NCBI GenBank assembly: GCA_963700045.1
Contig: CAVOWK010000029.1
Coordinates: 1-64,000, forward strand
Length of the DNA: 64,000 nucleotides
Origin: RPQJ01 sp963700045
Lineage (GTDB): Bacteria; Pseudomonadota; Gammaproteobacteria; Steroidobacterales; Steroidobacteraceae
Direction: 5' to 3'
Shown: positions 25,468 to 34,186 of the stretch, one piece after another
How the letters are laid out: the number at the start of each line of letters is the position of its first letter
Numbering within the stretch: the first letter of the stretch is position 1
The notes under the pieces: model-generated
What the model was told of the DNA's origin: nothing
What the model saw: the letters and a program-made list of their open reading frames with translations, nothing else
Databases searched by the model: none
Translations under genes and position numbers: made by a program

Positions 25468-27396
25468 ATGACGCGCTGCGCCGGGCATTTCGACGTGATC
25501 GTGGTGGGTGGCGGCCATGCCGGCACCGAGGCCGCGCTCGCCTCGGCACGACGCGGTGCACGCACGCTGCTCGTCACGCAGAGCATCGAGGCCCTGGGGC
25601 AGATGAGCTGCAACCCGGCGATCGGCGGCATCGGCAAGGGGCACCTGGTCCGCGAGATCGACGCGCTGGGCGGTGCAATGGCACGCGCGATCGATCGTGC
25701 CGGCATCCAGTTCCGCACGCTCAATGCGAGCAAAGGCCCGGCCGTCCGTGCGACGCGCGCGCAGGCCGACCGCACTCTCTATAAGAAGGCGATCCGCTCG
25801 ATCGTCGAGAACCAGCCGAACCTGGCGCTGTTCCAGGCCGAAGTCGCCGACCTCCGGATCGAACACGGCCGCGTGGCCGGCATCGTCACTGCGGTGGGCC
25901 TCGAGTTCGCTGCTCGTGCGGTCGTCCTCACGGTAGGCACATTCCTCGGTGGCAAGATCCATGTCGGTCTCGAACAGTCGCCGGGAGGACGAGCGGGCGA
26001 TCCGCCGTCGAACCGACTCGCGGCGAGGCTGCGCGCATTGCCGCTGCGCGTCGGTCGCCTCAAGACCGGCACGCCGCCGCGCATCGACGGCCGTTCGATC
26101 GACTACACCGGGCTGCTGGTGCAGGGTGGCGATGAACCCGTGCCCGTTTTCTCGTTCCTCGGTCGCCGCTCGGAACACCCGCGCCAGGTCTGTTGCCACA
26201 TCACGGCCACGAACGAGCGTACGCACGAACTGATCCGGTCGGGCACCGACCGTTCGCCGATGTTCACCGGCGTCATCGAAGGCGTCGGCCCGCGGTATTG
26301 CCCCTCGGTCGAAGACAAGGTCGTCCGCTTCGCCGACAAGCCGTCGCACCAGATCTTCATCGAGCCGGAAGGCCTCGACACGCACGAGATCTACCCGAAC
26401 GGCATTTCGACCAGCCTGCCGTTCGACGTGCAACAGGCATTCGTCCGCAGCATCAAGGGCTTCGAGCATGCGCACATCACGCGGCCCGGCTATGCGATCG
26501 AATACGATTTCTTCGATCCGCGCGACCTGCACCCCACGCTCGAGACGAAGCACGTGCCGGGACTGTATTTCGCGGGCCAGATCAACGGCACCACCGGCTA
26601 CGAAGAAGCCGCCGCGCAAGGCCTGCTCGCCGGCATCAACGCGAGCTTGCAGGTGCAGGAGCGTGAACCATGGTTCCCGACGCGTGGCGACGCCTACATC
26701 GGCGTGATGGTCGACGACCTCATCACGCGCGGAGCACCCGAGCCGTACCGCATGTTCACCAGCCGGGCGGAGTACCGCCTCACGTTGCGCGAGGACAACG
26801 CGGATCTGCGCCTGACGCCCACGGGTCGTGAACTCGGCCTCGTCGACGACGAGCGCTGGAGCTTCTTTGAACGCAAGCGCGGCGCCGTGGCGGTCGAACT
26901 CGAGCGGCTGCACGCAACCTGGGTCCGGCCGGGCACGCCCGCCGCCCGCCAGCTCGAACCGATTCTTGGCGCGCCGCTGTCGCGCGAGCAGCGTGCGTTC
27001 GAAGTCCTGCGCCGGCCTGAAGTGCCGTACGAGGCGCTCGATGCCGCGCTTGGTGGCGGCATCGACGACTGGCGCGACGACGAAAGACTCGCGGTGCAGG
27101 TGCCGCTGCAGGTCGACGTGCAGGCGAAGTACAGCGGTTACATCGACCGCCAGCATGACGAGATCGAGCGCCAGCGGTGCAGCGAGGAAACCCGGCTGCC
27201 GGAGTCGCTCGACTACGCGCAGGTACGCGGCCTTTCGAACGAGGCGCGGCAGAAACTTGCGCAGCAGCGGCCGACCACGCTCGGCCAGGCGGCACGCATC
27301 CCAGGGCTCACGCCCGCGGCGATCTCGATCCTGCTCATTCACCTGAAGCGGCGGCACGAGCCGCCCGTATCCACGCGCGCCGGCGCTGCCGGTTAA
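25468..27396 (+). CDS. mnmG: tRNA uridine-5-carboxymethylaminomethyl modification enzyme MnmG (GidA)
   Basis: 642 aa. The FAD-binding GGGHAGTEAALASARRGARTLLVTQ is at the N-terminus. MSCNPAIGGIGKGHLVREIDALGG and GRLKTGTPPRI are diagnostic, as are FAGQINGTTGYEEAAAQGLLAGINA and the C-terminal helical domain (DYAQVRGLSNEARQKL) that binds MnmE. It makes cmnm5U34 with MnmE. It normally precedes rsmG directly or closely; here 22 kb of other genes intervene. Confidence 0.97.
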   Translation: MTRCAGHFDVIVVGGGHAGTEAALASARRGARTLLVTQSIEALGQMSCNPAIGGIGKGHLVREIDALGGAMARAIDRAGIQFRTLNASKGPAVRATRAQADRTLYKKAIRSIVENQPNLALFQAEVADLRIEHGRVAGIVTAVGLEFAARAVVLTVGTFLGGKIHVGLEQSPGGRAGDPPSNRLAARLRALPLRVGRLKTGTPPRIDGRSIDYTGLLVQGGDEPVPVFSFLGRRSEHPRQVCCHITATNERTHELIRSGTDRSPMFTGVIEGVGPRYCPSVEDKVVRFADKPSHQIFIEPEGLDTHEIYPNGISTSLPFDVQQAFVRSIKGFEHAHITRPGYAIEYDFFDPRDLHPTLETKHVPGLYFAGQINGTTGYEEAAAQGLLAGINASLQVQEREPWFPTRGDAYIGVMVDDLITRGAPEPYRMFTSRAEYRLTLREDNADLRLTPTGRELGLVDDERWSFFERKRGAVAVELERLHATWVRPGTPAARQLEPILGAPLSREQRAFEVLRRPEVPYEALDAALGGGIDDWRDDERLAVQVPLQVDVQAKYSGYIDRQHDEIERQRCSEETRLPESLDYAQVRGLSNEARQKLAQQRPTTLGQAARIPGLTPAAISILLIHLKRRHEPPVSTRAGAAG

Positions 27397-27433
27397 GATC
27401 GGACACGGTTTTCGCGCCCCAGGTTCGCATCCC

Positions 27434-29131
27434 ATGCCGCAGTCCTGCCTCCGATCGAGCTGTCGAGCCGCGCCCGTGGCGAACGCATGGGTCATCGGCC
27501 TGTGCGCGGCGTTGCTCGCGCTCGCGGGATGCGGCGGCGGCAACGGCGGCGCGGACCAGGCGGGTGACGCGGCGAAGACGGGGAGCACGGTTCCTTCCGA
27601 CTTCAATCCCGCCGTCCTGCGGCGGGGCAATGGCCCCGAACCGGAGACGCTCGATCCGCAACTCGCGCGGACCGATGGCGCATTCAACATCCTGCGCGAC
27701 GTGTTCGAGGGCCTGACCGCGATCGGTCCCGATGGCTCACCCGTGCCTGCCGCGGCTGCAAGCTGGACCGTGACCCCGGATGGCCTTGAATACCGCTTCA
27801 CGCTGCGCGACGGATTACGCTGGTCGAACGGCGACGTGCTCAGGGCCGCTGACTTTGTTGCCGGCATGCGCCGGCTCGTCGATCCGCGGACGGCCTCGCC
27901 CTACGCGCAGTTCATCGATCCGGTGCTGAATGCCGGGGCCATCACGCGCGGTGAAAAGAAGCCGGAGGAACTTGGCGTCACCGCACCCGACGACCGCACC
28001 GTGCTGATCCGGCTCGCGACGCCCGCGCCGTACCTGCTCGGCCTGCTGTCGCAGCCGGGGACATTCCCCGTTCACGGTCCGTCGTTGGCTGCGCACGGAG
28101 CGGAGTACGCGCGACCCGGCAAGCTCGTGTCGAACGGCGCCTTCGTACTGGCGGACTGGGTCATTGGCTCGCACGTCGTCCTGCGCCGGAACCCCAGTTA
28201 CTGGAACAACGCGGCGACGAAGCTCGAGGAAGTCCACTTCCTGCACATCGCCGACGCGAGCACTGAACTGCGGCAGTACCGCGCGGGGCAACTCGACGTC
28301 ACGTACGTCGTGCCGGCGCCGCAGTTCCAGTGGATCAAGCAGAACCTGCCGGCGGAGCTGCACGTCGCGCCACAGCTCAGCGTCAATTACTACGGGTTCA
28401 ACTTGACTCAGCCGCCGTTCAAGGACAACCCGAAGTTGCGCCGTGCCCTGTCGATGGTGATCGATCGTGACAAGCTCACCACTGCGGTGACGGGCGTGGG
28501 TGAGGCGCCCGCCTACGGTTGGGTGCCGCGTGGGGTCTGGAACTACACGCCGCAGCAGTTCGACTACGCGGCCAAGCCGTACGCCGAAAGGCTGGCGGAG
28601 GCCCGCCGCCTGTATGCAGAAGCCGGATACTCCGCCGCCAGGCCGCTGCAGGTCGAGCTGCGCTATAACTCGGGCGACCAGCACAACCGGTTGGCGGTCG
28701 CCGTGGCGGCCATGTGGAAGGAGGCGCTCGGCGTCGAAACGACGCTCTACGCCGAGGAATTCCGCGCGCTGCTGCAGAGCATCCAGGCCCGCAAGGACAC
28801 GCAGGTGTTCCGGTCGAGCTGGGTCGGCGATTTCAATGACGCCTACACCTTCGCCCAGTTGCTGCAGAGCGATTTCGGCATCAACCTGAGCGGGTACTCG
28901 AGCCCCCGGTACGACGCCCTGTTGGCTGACGCGGTCAAGCAGGCCGACCCGGCACGGCGCCGGGCGCTGCTCGAGGAGGCCGAGCGGGTGATGCTGGCCG
29001 ATCATCCGGTGCTGCCGCTGTACTTCTTCGTGAACAAGCATCTGGTGAAGCCGTGGGTTCGGGGCTGGACCGACAACGTCATGAACGTCGTCTACAGCAA
29101 GGACCTGCAGCTGGAGCCACCGTCTCCCTGA
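27434..29131 (+). CDS. Oligopeptide ABC transporter substrate-binding lipoprotein (OppA family)
   Basis: 565 aa. The lipoprotein signal ends LLALAGCGGG. The mature protein follows the SBP family-5 layout: GNGPEPETLDPQLARTDGAFNILRDVFEGLTAIGPDGSPVPAAAASW, EYRFTLRDGLRWSNGDVLRAADFVAGMRRLVDP, and FRSSWVGDFNDAYTFAQLLQS near the C-terminus. It would capture peptides or similar solutes in the periplasm for an ABC permease. No permease or ATPase gene lies beside it, so it is an orphan binding protein. Confidence 0.87.
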   Translation: MPQSCLRSSCRAAPVANAWVIGLCAALLALAGCGGGNGGADQAGDAAKTGSTVPSDFNPAVLRRGNGPEPETLDPQLARTDGAFNILRDVFEGLTAIGPDGSPVPAAAASWTVTPDGLEYRFTLRDGLRWSNGDVLRAADFVAGMRRLVDPRTASPYAQFIDPVLNAGAITRGEKKPEELGVTAPDDRTVLIRLATPAPYLLGLLSQPGTFPVHGPSLAAHGAEYARPGKLVSNGAFVLADWVIGSHVVLRRNPSYWNNAATKLEEVHFLHIADASTELRQYRAGQLDVTYVVPAPQFQWIKQNLPAELHVAPQLSVNYYGFNLTQPPFKDNPKLRRALSMVIDRDKLTTAVTGVGEAPAYGWVPRGVWNYTPQQFDYAAKPYAERLAEARRLYAEAGYSAARPLQVELRYNSGDQHNRLAVAVAAMWKEALGVETTLYAEEFRALLQSIQARKDTQVFRSSWVGDFNDAYTFAQLLQSDFGINLSGYSSPRYDALLADAVKQADPARRRALLEEAERVMLADHPVLPLYFFVNKHLVKPWVRGWTDNVMNVVYSKDLQLEPPSP

Positions 29132-29233
29132 GGATCGCGTCACAGATTGCTCATGCCGGACCCCGCGGGAGTTGAGCCCGGCACCCTCGGCTTGCGACGA
29201 TTCCGGCACTGGAAAAGCTGTCGCGGAACACCC

Positions 29234-29524
29234 ATGACCTGGTTCGTCGTCTTCGCCCTGTCCGCGTTCGGTCTCTGGTACTGGCGGCACTACTCGGTGC
29301 AGCAGCGCGACCTCGATAGCGCCTTGTCGCCGCAGCGCATGGGCGAGCGCTTCATCGGCCAGATCGTGACCGTGCCGAAGGGTATCGAGAACGGTTCGGG
29401 TCGCGTGCAGCTGGGTTTGCAGCAGTGGTCGCTGCGCGGGCCTGACGTCCCGGCCGGTGGCCAGGTTCGCATCACGGGCGTCGACGGCCGCGTGCTGATC
29501 GTCGACCGGATGTCGAGCCGCTGA
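29234..29524 (+). CDS. Small NfeD-like membrane protein
   Basis: 96 aa from the ATG at 29234; a longer in-frame start exists at 29147 but would put 29 non-conserved residues before the membrane helix. The N-terminal helix TWFVVFALSAFGLWYWRHY is followed by an OB-fold-like segment (GERFIGQIVTVPKGIENGSGRVQLGLQQWSLRGPDVPAGGQVRITGVDGRVLIVDRM). That is the pattern of the soluble NfeD domain, usually paired with a stomatin-like protein. None is present here. Role unknown. Confidence 0.6.
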   Translation: MTWFVVFALSAFGLWYWRHYSVQQRDLDSALSPQRMGERFIGQIVTVPKGIENGSGRVQLGLQQWSLRGPDVPAGGQVRITGVDGRVLIVDRMSSR

Positions 29525-29567
29525 TACCCGCCTCGCTCGAAAAACTTAACAATAGTTCTGTGATTTT

Positions 29568-29591
29568 GATGAACAGGAACGCCTGTACATC
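29568..29591. terminator. Hairpin in an AT-rich gap between convergent genes
   Basis: Arms 29568–29577 and 29582–29591 pair at 9 of 10 positions around a 4-nt loop, with A/T-rich flanks on both sides. It lies between the NfeD-like and SIMPL genes and is suited to terminate in both directions. Confidence 0.45.
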
Positions 29592-29618
29592 GAAATACTG
29601 AATAATTAAAAGCACCAC

Positions 29619-30353
29619 TCAGGGTTCCAGCAGTTCGAACTGCGCGCTGACGTTGGCCGTGAATTTCATTTCGGATGGCTGATAAGTCTGTTCGGCCTCA
29701 TCGGCCATCGGCGCCGCAGCGACTGACATCGCCTTCTGGGCGTACATGGGCACCGGCATCGTTCCCGTGGTGCTCAGGCTCTGCACGGGACCCAGTTTTG
29801 CGCCTGCTGCACGGGCCAGGGCATCAGCGTTAAGGCGGGCGTCGTCGACGGCTTGCGTCAGTGCCGCGCGCTCCAGTTCCTTGCGCCGCGACGAGTCGAG
29901 CCGCGCCCCGCCCACCTGGTTCACACCGGCCGAGACCGACTTCTCGAGCAACGTGCCGAGGCGGTCGAGGTCATGCAGTTCCACGTCGACTTGCCGGCTG
30001 ACGACGTACCCGAGCAGCACCTGCCTCGACTCCTTCTCGTCCCAGCGATAGTCGGGCTGTACCTGCAGCCGCGTCGAGTCCACGAACTTCGGTTCGATCT
30101 TCAACTCGCGGGTCAGGGCCAGGAGTCGTTCGACCGTCGCGTTGACCTCCGTCCGGGCTTCCGCCAGCGTCGGTCTGCGCGCCTCCACCCCCAGGGTCAC
30201 GTAGGCCATGTCGGGCTGTGCCTTCACCTCGCCCGAGCCGGTCACGCTGACCGATCGCAGCGGGACGTCGGCCGCCGTCGCGACGCCTGCGGACGCCAGT
30301 ATCGAAGCGACCATGAGAACAGCAAGCCACGGGGTCCGAACCAGCTGAGACAT
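29619..30353 (-). CDS. SIMPL-domain periplasmic protein
   Basis: 244 aa with a Sec signal peptide (AVLMVASILASAGVATAA). The mature part starts VSVTGSGEVKAQPDMAYVTLGVEA, the hallmark of SIMPL (DUF541) proteins. It continues YVVSRQVDVELHDLDRLGTLLEKSVSAGVNQVGGARLDSSRRKELERAALTQAVDDAR. E. coli YggE-like members form periplasmic rings linked to oxidative-stress protection; the mechanism is not established. It is a single gene, divergent from the cytochrome gene. Confidence 0.85.
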   Translation of the reverse strand: MSQLVRTPWLAVLMVASILASAGVATAADVPLRSVSVTGSGEVKAQPDMAYVTLGVEARRPTLAEARTEVNATVERLLALTRELKIEPKFVDSTRLQVQPDYRWDEKESRQVLLGYVVSRQVDVELHDLDRLGTLLEKSVSAGVNQVGGARLDSSRRKELERAALTQAVDDARLNADALARAAGAKLGPVQSLSTTGTMPVPMYAQKAMSVAAAPMADEAEQTYQPSEMKFTANVSAQFELLEP

Positions 30354-30532
30354 TGCGGGAATCCTTGCGCGGGGATCGAAAGGCGCAGTCTATGCCAGCG
30401 GCGACCGGGGACGGGGCTGGGCCGCCATTCGACTCGCCAGATCAATTTTATTAACATGCCCGACCCTTCAGCCGACCCCGGGGCTGCCCCCCGGCCGCCG
30501 AAGTTCGAACGACGATTCCGCAGGAGTGTTCC

Positions 30533-31159
30533 ATGACCCCGAGATCGGCCTGGCTCGCACTGAGCCTGACCCTTGCGTTGCTTGCCCCGGGCTTCTCGCA
30601 GGCCGCTGACGCCGTCCGCGGCGGCAAGCTGGCCTATACGTGCCACGGCTGCCACGGCATCCCGGATTACAGGAACGCGTATCCGGTCTACAAGGTGCCG
30701 AAGCTGGGCGGCCAGCACGCCGCGTACATGGTTGCCGCACTCAAGGAGTACAAGTCCGGCGACCGCGCGCACCCGACGATGTACGCGCAAGCGACGACGC
30801 TCGCCGACGCGGACCTGGCCGACATCGCCGCGTACCTGTCGGGGACCGAGCTCAAGCCCACGGGTCGTGCGGTCGGCACGGCGCCGAAGGCCAGCCAGAC
30901 ATGCGTCGCCTGCCACGGCAACGACGGCGTGGGCATCCTGCCCGAGTATCCGAACCTCGCCGGACAGCACAAGGACTACATCGTGAACTCGCTGCGTTCA
31001 TACAAGAGCGGCGTGCGCAAGAACGCGATCATGGCCGGCATGGCCGCCGCGCTGACGGAAAAAGATATCCAGGAACTGGCGCAGTACTACTCGTCGCAGA
31101 GTCCCGGACTGTGCGCCACGGACGAAATCCGCAAGGCGGGCAAGTGCGAAGGACAGTGA
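30533..31159 (+). CDS. Di-haem cytochrome c4-type protein
   Basis: 208 aa. The signal peptide ends FSQA. The first class-I haem domain has CHGCH (C37, C40, H41) with distal Met in HPTMYAQA. The second has CVACH (C124, C127, H128) with NAIMAGMAAALTEKDIQELAQYYS. Two near-identical halves (KLGGQHAAYMVAALKEYKSG and NLAGQHKDYIVNSLRSYKSG) show the internal duplication of cytochrome c4. It would shuttle electrons in the periplasm, probably to a terminal oxidase or peroxidase. Confidence 0.9.
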   Translation: MTPRSAWLALSLTLALLAPGFSQAADAVRGGKLAYTCHGCHGIPDYRNAYPVYKVPKLGGQHAAYMVAALKEYKSGDRAHPTMYAQATTLADADLADIAAYLSGTELKPTGRAVGTAPKASQTCVACHGNDGVGILPEYPNLAGQHKDYIVNSLRSYKSGVRKNAIMAGMAAALTEKDIQELAQYYSSQSPGLCATDEIRKAGKCEGQ

Positions 31160-31181
31160 TTCCTGCCCCTCGTCCCATGGC

Positions 31182-32138
31182 ATGACCTCATGCGCAGCAG
31201 GCCGCGTTGCCCAGCCGCTGGGTGATGGCCTCTACCTGATCGATACGGAGTACGTGCGCCCGGGGCTCGCGGCCAGCCACCTGGTGGTGGACCGGGGACG
31301 GGCCGCTTTCATCGATACCGGGCCCGGCCCGGCGGCGCCCAGGTTGCTGGCGGCGCTCGACGAACTGGGCCTCGCGCGCGAGCAGGTCGATTACCTGTTC
31401 CTGACACACGTCCATCTCGATCACGCGGGCGGCGCCGGACAGATGATGCGGGCGCTGCCCAATGCGAAGGCGGTGCTGCATCCGCGTGGCGCACCTCACC
31501 TCGTCGATCCATCCAAGCTGATTGCCGGCACCATCGCCGTCTACGGCGACGCGGTGTACGCCCAGCTGTATGGCGAGCTGCTGCCGATCCCCGCCGACCG
31601 CGTGTTGTTGATGGCAGACGGCATGCGGCTGCAGCTCGGCGCACGCACGTTTGAATTCATCGATGCGCCGGGCCACGCCAGGCATCATCACTGCCCGATC
31701 GACCTCGACTATCGCGACGTCTATGCCGGCGACAACTTCGGCATCTGCTACCGCGAGTTCGACACGGCCGCCGGCCCGTTCATGTTGCCGACGACGACAC
31801 CGGTGCATTTCGAACCCGACGTGCTGCACCGGACGATCGACCGGCTGCTGTCGTATTCCCCGCGGCGGATCGTGCAGACACACTTCGGCCCGGTCACCGA
31901 CCTCGAACGCCTGGCGCGCGACCTGCACGCGGACCTGGACGCACTCGTCGCGATGGGCAGGCGTCATGCGGCCGCACCCGATCGCGCACAGCGCATCCGG
32001 GACGAGATGTTCGAGCACTTCAACGCGCGGCTCGATGCGCACGGCTACGCCGGCAGCCTCGCGCGCCGCCATGAATTTCTCGACGAAGACGTGAACCTGA
32101 ACACGCAGGGCCTCGAAGTGTGGCTCAGTCGGCAATAA
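31182..32138 (+). CDS. MBL-fold metallo-hydrolase
   Basis: 318 aa, no signal peptide. The metal motif THVHLDHAGGAGQ (THxHxDH) is intact. It is followed by DAPGHARHHHCP, with a further metal-ligand His, DVYAGDNFGI with the bridging Asp, and a C-terminal QTHFGP. The layout places it with cytoplasmic glyoxalase-II/RNase-Z-like hydrolases that act on thioester, phosphodiester or lactone bonds. The substrate cannot be told. It begins 22 nt after the cytochrome gene. Confidence 0.85.
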   Translation: MTSCAAGRVAQPLGDGLYLIDTEYVRPGLAASHLVVDRGRAAFIDTGPGPAAPRLLAALDELGLAREQVDYLFLTHVHLDHAGGAGQMMRALPNAKAVLHPRGAPHLVDPSKLIAGTIAVYGDAVYAQLYGELLPIPADRVLLMADGMRLQLGARTFEFIDAPGHARHHHCPIDLDYRDVYAGDNFGICYREFDTAAGPFMLPTTTPVHFEPDVLHRTIDRLLSYSPRRIVQTHFGPVTDLERLARDLHADLDALVAMGRRHAAAPDRAQRIRDEMFEHFNARLDAHGYAGSLARRHEFLDEDVNLNTQGLEVWLSRQ

Positions 32139-32210
32139 GCCCGCATTGCCGGCGATAAACTGCCACACCGCAGAGTCTGGGCAAGCACACCGATCACTGG
32201 CGCGGTAGCA

Positions 32211-33221
32211 ATGACGTTTGACATAAAGTCCTTCGCGGCGTTTCGCATCCACCGGCAGGGCGGCCAGGTCTCCGCCCGGTTCGACCAGATCGGGCTGTCC
32301 GACCTGACGGCGGGCGACGTGGTCGTGCGGGTGACGTACTCGGACATCAACTACAAGGACGCCCTGGCCGCGACCGGCACTGCGCCGATCCTGCGGAAAT
32401 ATCCGCTGGCGGGAGGCATCGACCTGGCCGGCGAAGTCGTCGACTCGTCTGATCCGCGCTATACGCCGGGTCAACGGGTGCTGGTCACCGGTTGCGGCCT
32501 CAGCGAAACCCAGGACGGTGGTTACGCGGAATACGCCCGCGTGCAGGGTGACTGGGTCATTCCCGTCCCGCCCGGCATGACGGATGCGGACACGATGAAG
32601 CTCGGCACCGCGGGATTCACCGCGGCGCTCGCGATTCACCGCATGGAGCAGAACGGGCAGCAGCCGGAGCATGGCCCCGTCGTCGTCACCGGCGCGACCG
32701 GCGGGGTCGGCAGCCTCGCCATCAACATGCTGGCGGGCCGCGGCTACGAAGTGGTCGCCGTGAGCGGCAAGCCCGAGGCAGACGCCTACCTGCACGAAAT
32801 CGGCGCTTCGCAGATCCTGCGACGCCAGTCGCTGGACCTCGGCTCGAAGCCGATGGAGGCCGCGCTGTGGGCCGGCGCCGTCGACAACGTCGGCGGCGAA
32901 GTGCTCACCTGGCTCACGCGCACCATGGGTTATGGTGGCAACATCGCCAGCGTCGGCCTGGCCGCCAGCCACGAACTGCACACCACGGTGATGCCGTTCA
33001 TCCTGCGCGGCGTGAACCTGCTCGGCATCAATTCCGTGGCGACGCCCCGCGAGCTGCGCCTCACCGTCTGGCATCGCCTGGCCACCGACTTGCGTCCGGC
33101 GCAACTCGACCGTATCGCCGGCAAGCACGCATCGTTCGCAGAACTGCCTGCGCAGTTCGATGACTACATCAAGGGCCGGGTCATCGGCCGCACCGTCGTA
33201 AGGATCGCAAAGAACTCATGA
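32211..33221 (+). CDS. Acryloyl-CoA reductase-like MDR oxidoreductase (YhdH/AcuI)
   Basis: 336 aa. It is a zinc-independent MDR protein: DINYKDALAATGTAPILRKYPLAGGIDLAGEVV at the N-terminus, the NADPH-binding VVVTGATGGVGSLAINMLAGRGYEVVAVSGK in the Rossmann domain, and GINSVATPRELRLTVWHRLATDLRP. YhdH/AcuI reduces acryloyl-CoA to propionyl-CoA. The methylcitrate genes about 5 kb downstream could consume that propionyl-CoA (inference). Its TGA overlaps the cysD ATG by 4 nt, tying it to sulfate activation, an unexpected coupling. Confidence 0.88.
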   Translation: MTFDIKSFAAFRIHRQGGQVSARFDQIGLSDLTAGDVVVRVTYSDINYKDALAATGTAPILRKYPLAGGIDLAGEVVDSSDPRYTPGQRVLVTGCGLSETQDGGYAEYARVQGDWVIPVPPGMTDADTMKLGTAGFTAALAIHRMEQNGQQPEHGPVVVTGATGGVGSLAINMLAGRGYEVVAVSGKPEADAYLHEIGASQILRRQSLDLGSKPMEAALWAGAVDNVGGEVLTWLTRTMGYGGNIASVGLAASHELHTTVMPFILRGVNLLGINSVATPRELRLTVWHRLATDLRPAQLDRIAGKHASFAELPAQFDDYIKGRVIGRTVVRIAKNS

Positions 33222-34186
33222 CTACCAATATCGCTGCGACGAAAACCCTCGCTGCGGCCGCCAGGGACAAGCCGTTGGTGACCCCGGAGCGGCTGACGCA
33301 CCTGCAGCGCCTGGAAGCCGAGAGCATCCAGATCATGCGCGAGGTGGTCGCCGAGTGCGACAAGCCCGTCATGCTGTATTCGATCGGCAAGGACAGCGCC
33401 GCGATGCTGCACGTCGCACTCAAGGCGTTCTACCCGTCCACGCTGCCGTTCCCCCTGCTGCACGTCGACACGCTGTGGAAGTTCAAGGCGATGTACGAGC
33501 TGCGCAGCCAGATCACGCAGAAATACAACCTGCAGCTGATCGTGCACACCAACCCGGACGGCGTCGCGCAGGGCATCAACCCGTTCACGCACGGTTCGGC
33601 CATCCACACCGACATCATGAAGACGCAGGGGCTGAAGCAGGCCCTCGACCTGCACGGCTTCAATGCTGCCTTCGGCGGCGCGCGCCGCGACGAGGAAAAA
33701 AGCCGCGCCAAGGAGCGCGTGTTTTCGTTCCGCAGCGCGCAGCACCGCTGGGATCCGAAAAACCAGCGACCAGAGCTCTGGTCGCTCTTCAACACGCGCA
33801 TGCACAGGAACGAAAGCCTGCGCGTGTTCCCGATGTCGAACTGGACCGAACTCGACATCTGGCAGTACATCTACCTGCACGACATCCCGATCGTGCCGCT
33901 GTACTTCGCGGCCGTGCGGCCGGTGGTGGATCGCAACGGCACGCTGATCATGGTCGACGACGACCGCATGCCGCTGCATCCGGGCGAGAAGCCGATGCTG
34001 AAGAAGGTGCGCTTCCGCACGCTAGGCTGCTATCCGCTGACGGGTGCAATCGAGTCCGAGGCCGACACGCTCACCGCCATCATCCAGGAAATGCTGCTCA
34101 CCACGACCTCGGAGCGTCAGGGCCGCATGATCGACCACGACCAGTCGGCGTCGATGGAGAAGAAGAAGCAGGAGGGGTACTTCTAA
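33218..34186 (+). CDS. cysD: Sulfate adenylyltransferase subunit 2
   Basis: 322 aa, slightly longer than usual because of an N-terminal 25-residue extension. The PP-loop ATP-pyrophosphatase motif is YSIGKDSAAMLHVALKAF near residue 47. GGARRDEEKSRAKERVFSFR and FPMSNWTELDIWQYI follow, typical of CysD. It makes adenosine-5'-phosphosulfate with the CysN GTPase. The stop and the next ATG share one base (TAATG), so the two proteins are translationally coupled. No cysH or cysI is visible in the window. Confidence 0.96.
   Translation: MTTNIAATKTLAAAARDKPLVTPERLTHLQRLEAESIQIMREVVAECDKPVMLYSIGKDSAAMLHVALKAFYPSTLPFPLLHVDTLWKFKAMYELRSQITQKYNLQLIVHTNPDGVAQGINPFTHGSAIHTDIMKTQGLKQALDLHGFNAAFGGARRDEEKSRAKERVFSFRSAQHRWDPKNQRPELWSLFNTRMHRNESLRVFPMSNWTELDIWQYIYLHDIPIVPLYFAAVRPVVDRNGTLIMVDDDRMPLHPGEKPMLKKVRFRTLGCYPLTGAIESEADTLTAIIQEMLLTTTSERQGRMIDHDQSASMEKKKQEGYF

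Noticed and set aside
24757..27867. A 1036-residue open frame on the minus strand
   Set aside because: It lies antisense to WS/DGAT, the small metalloprotease-like gene and mnmG. It is an open frame expected of GC-rich codon bias and has no recognisable domain.
33355..34185. N-terminal extension of cysNC reaching into cysD
   Set aside because: The upstream part of the frame is Arg/Pro-rich noise overlapping cysD; the GTPase homology begins at the ATG at 34186.
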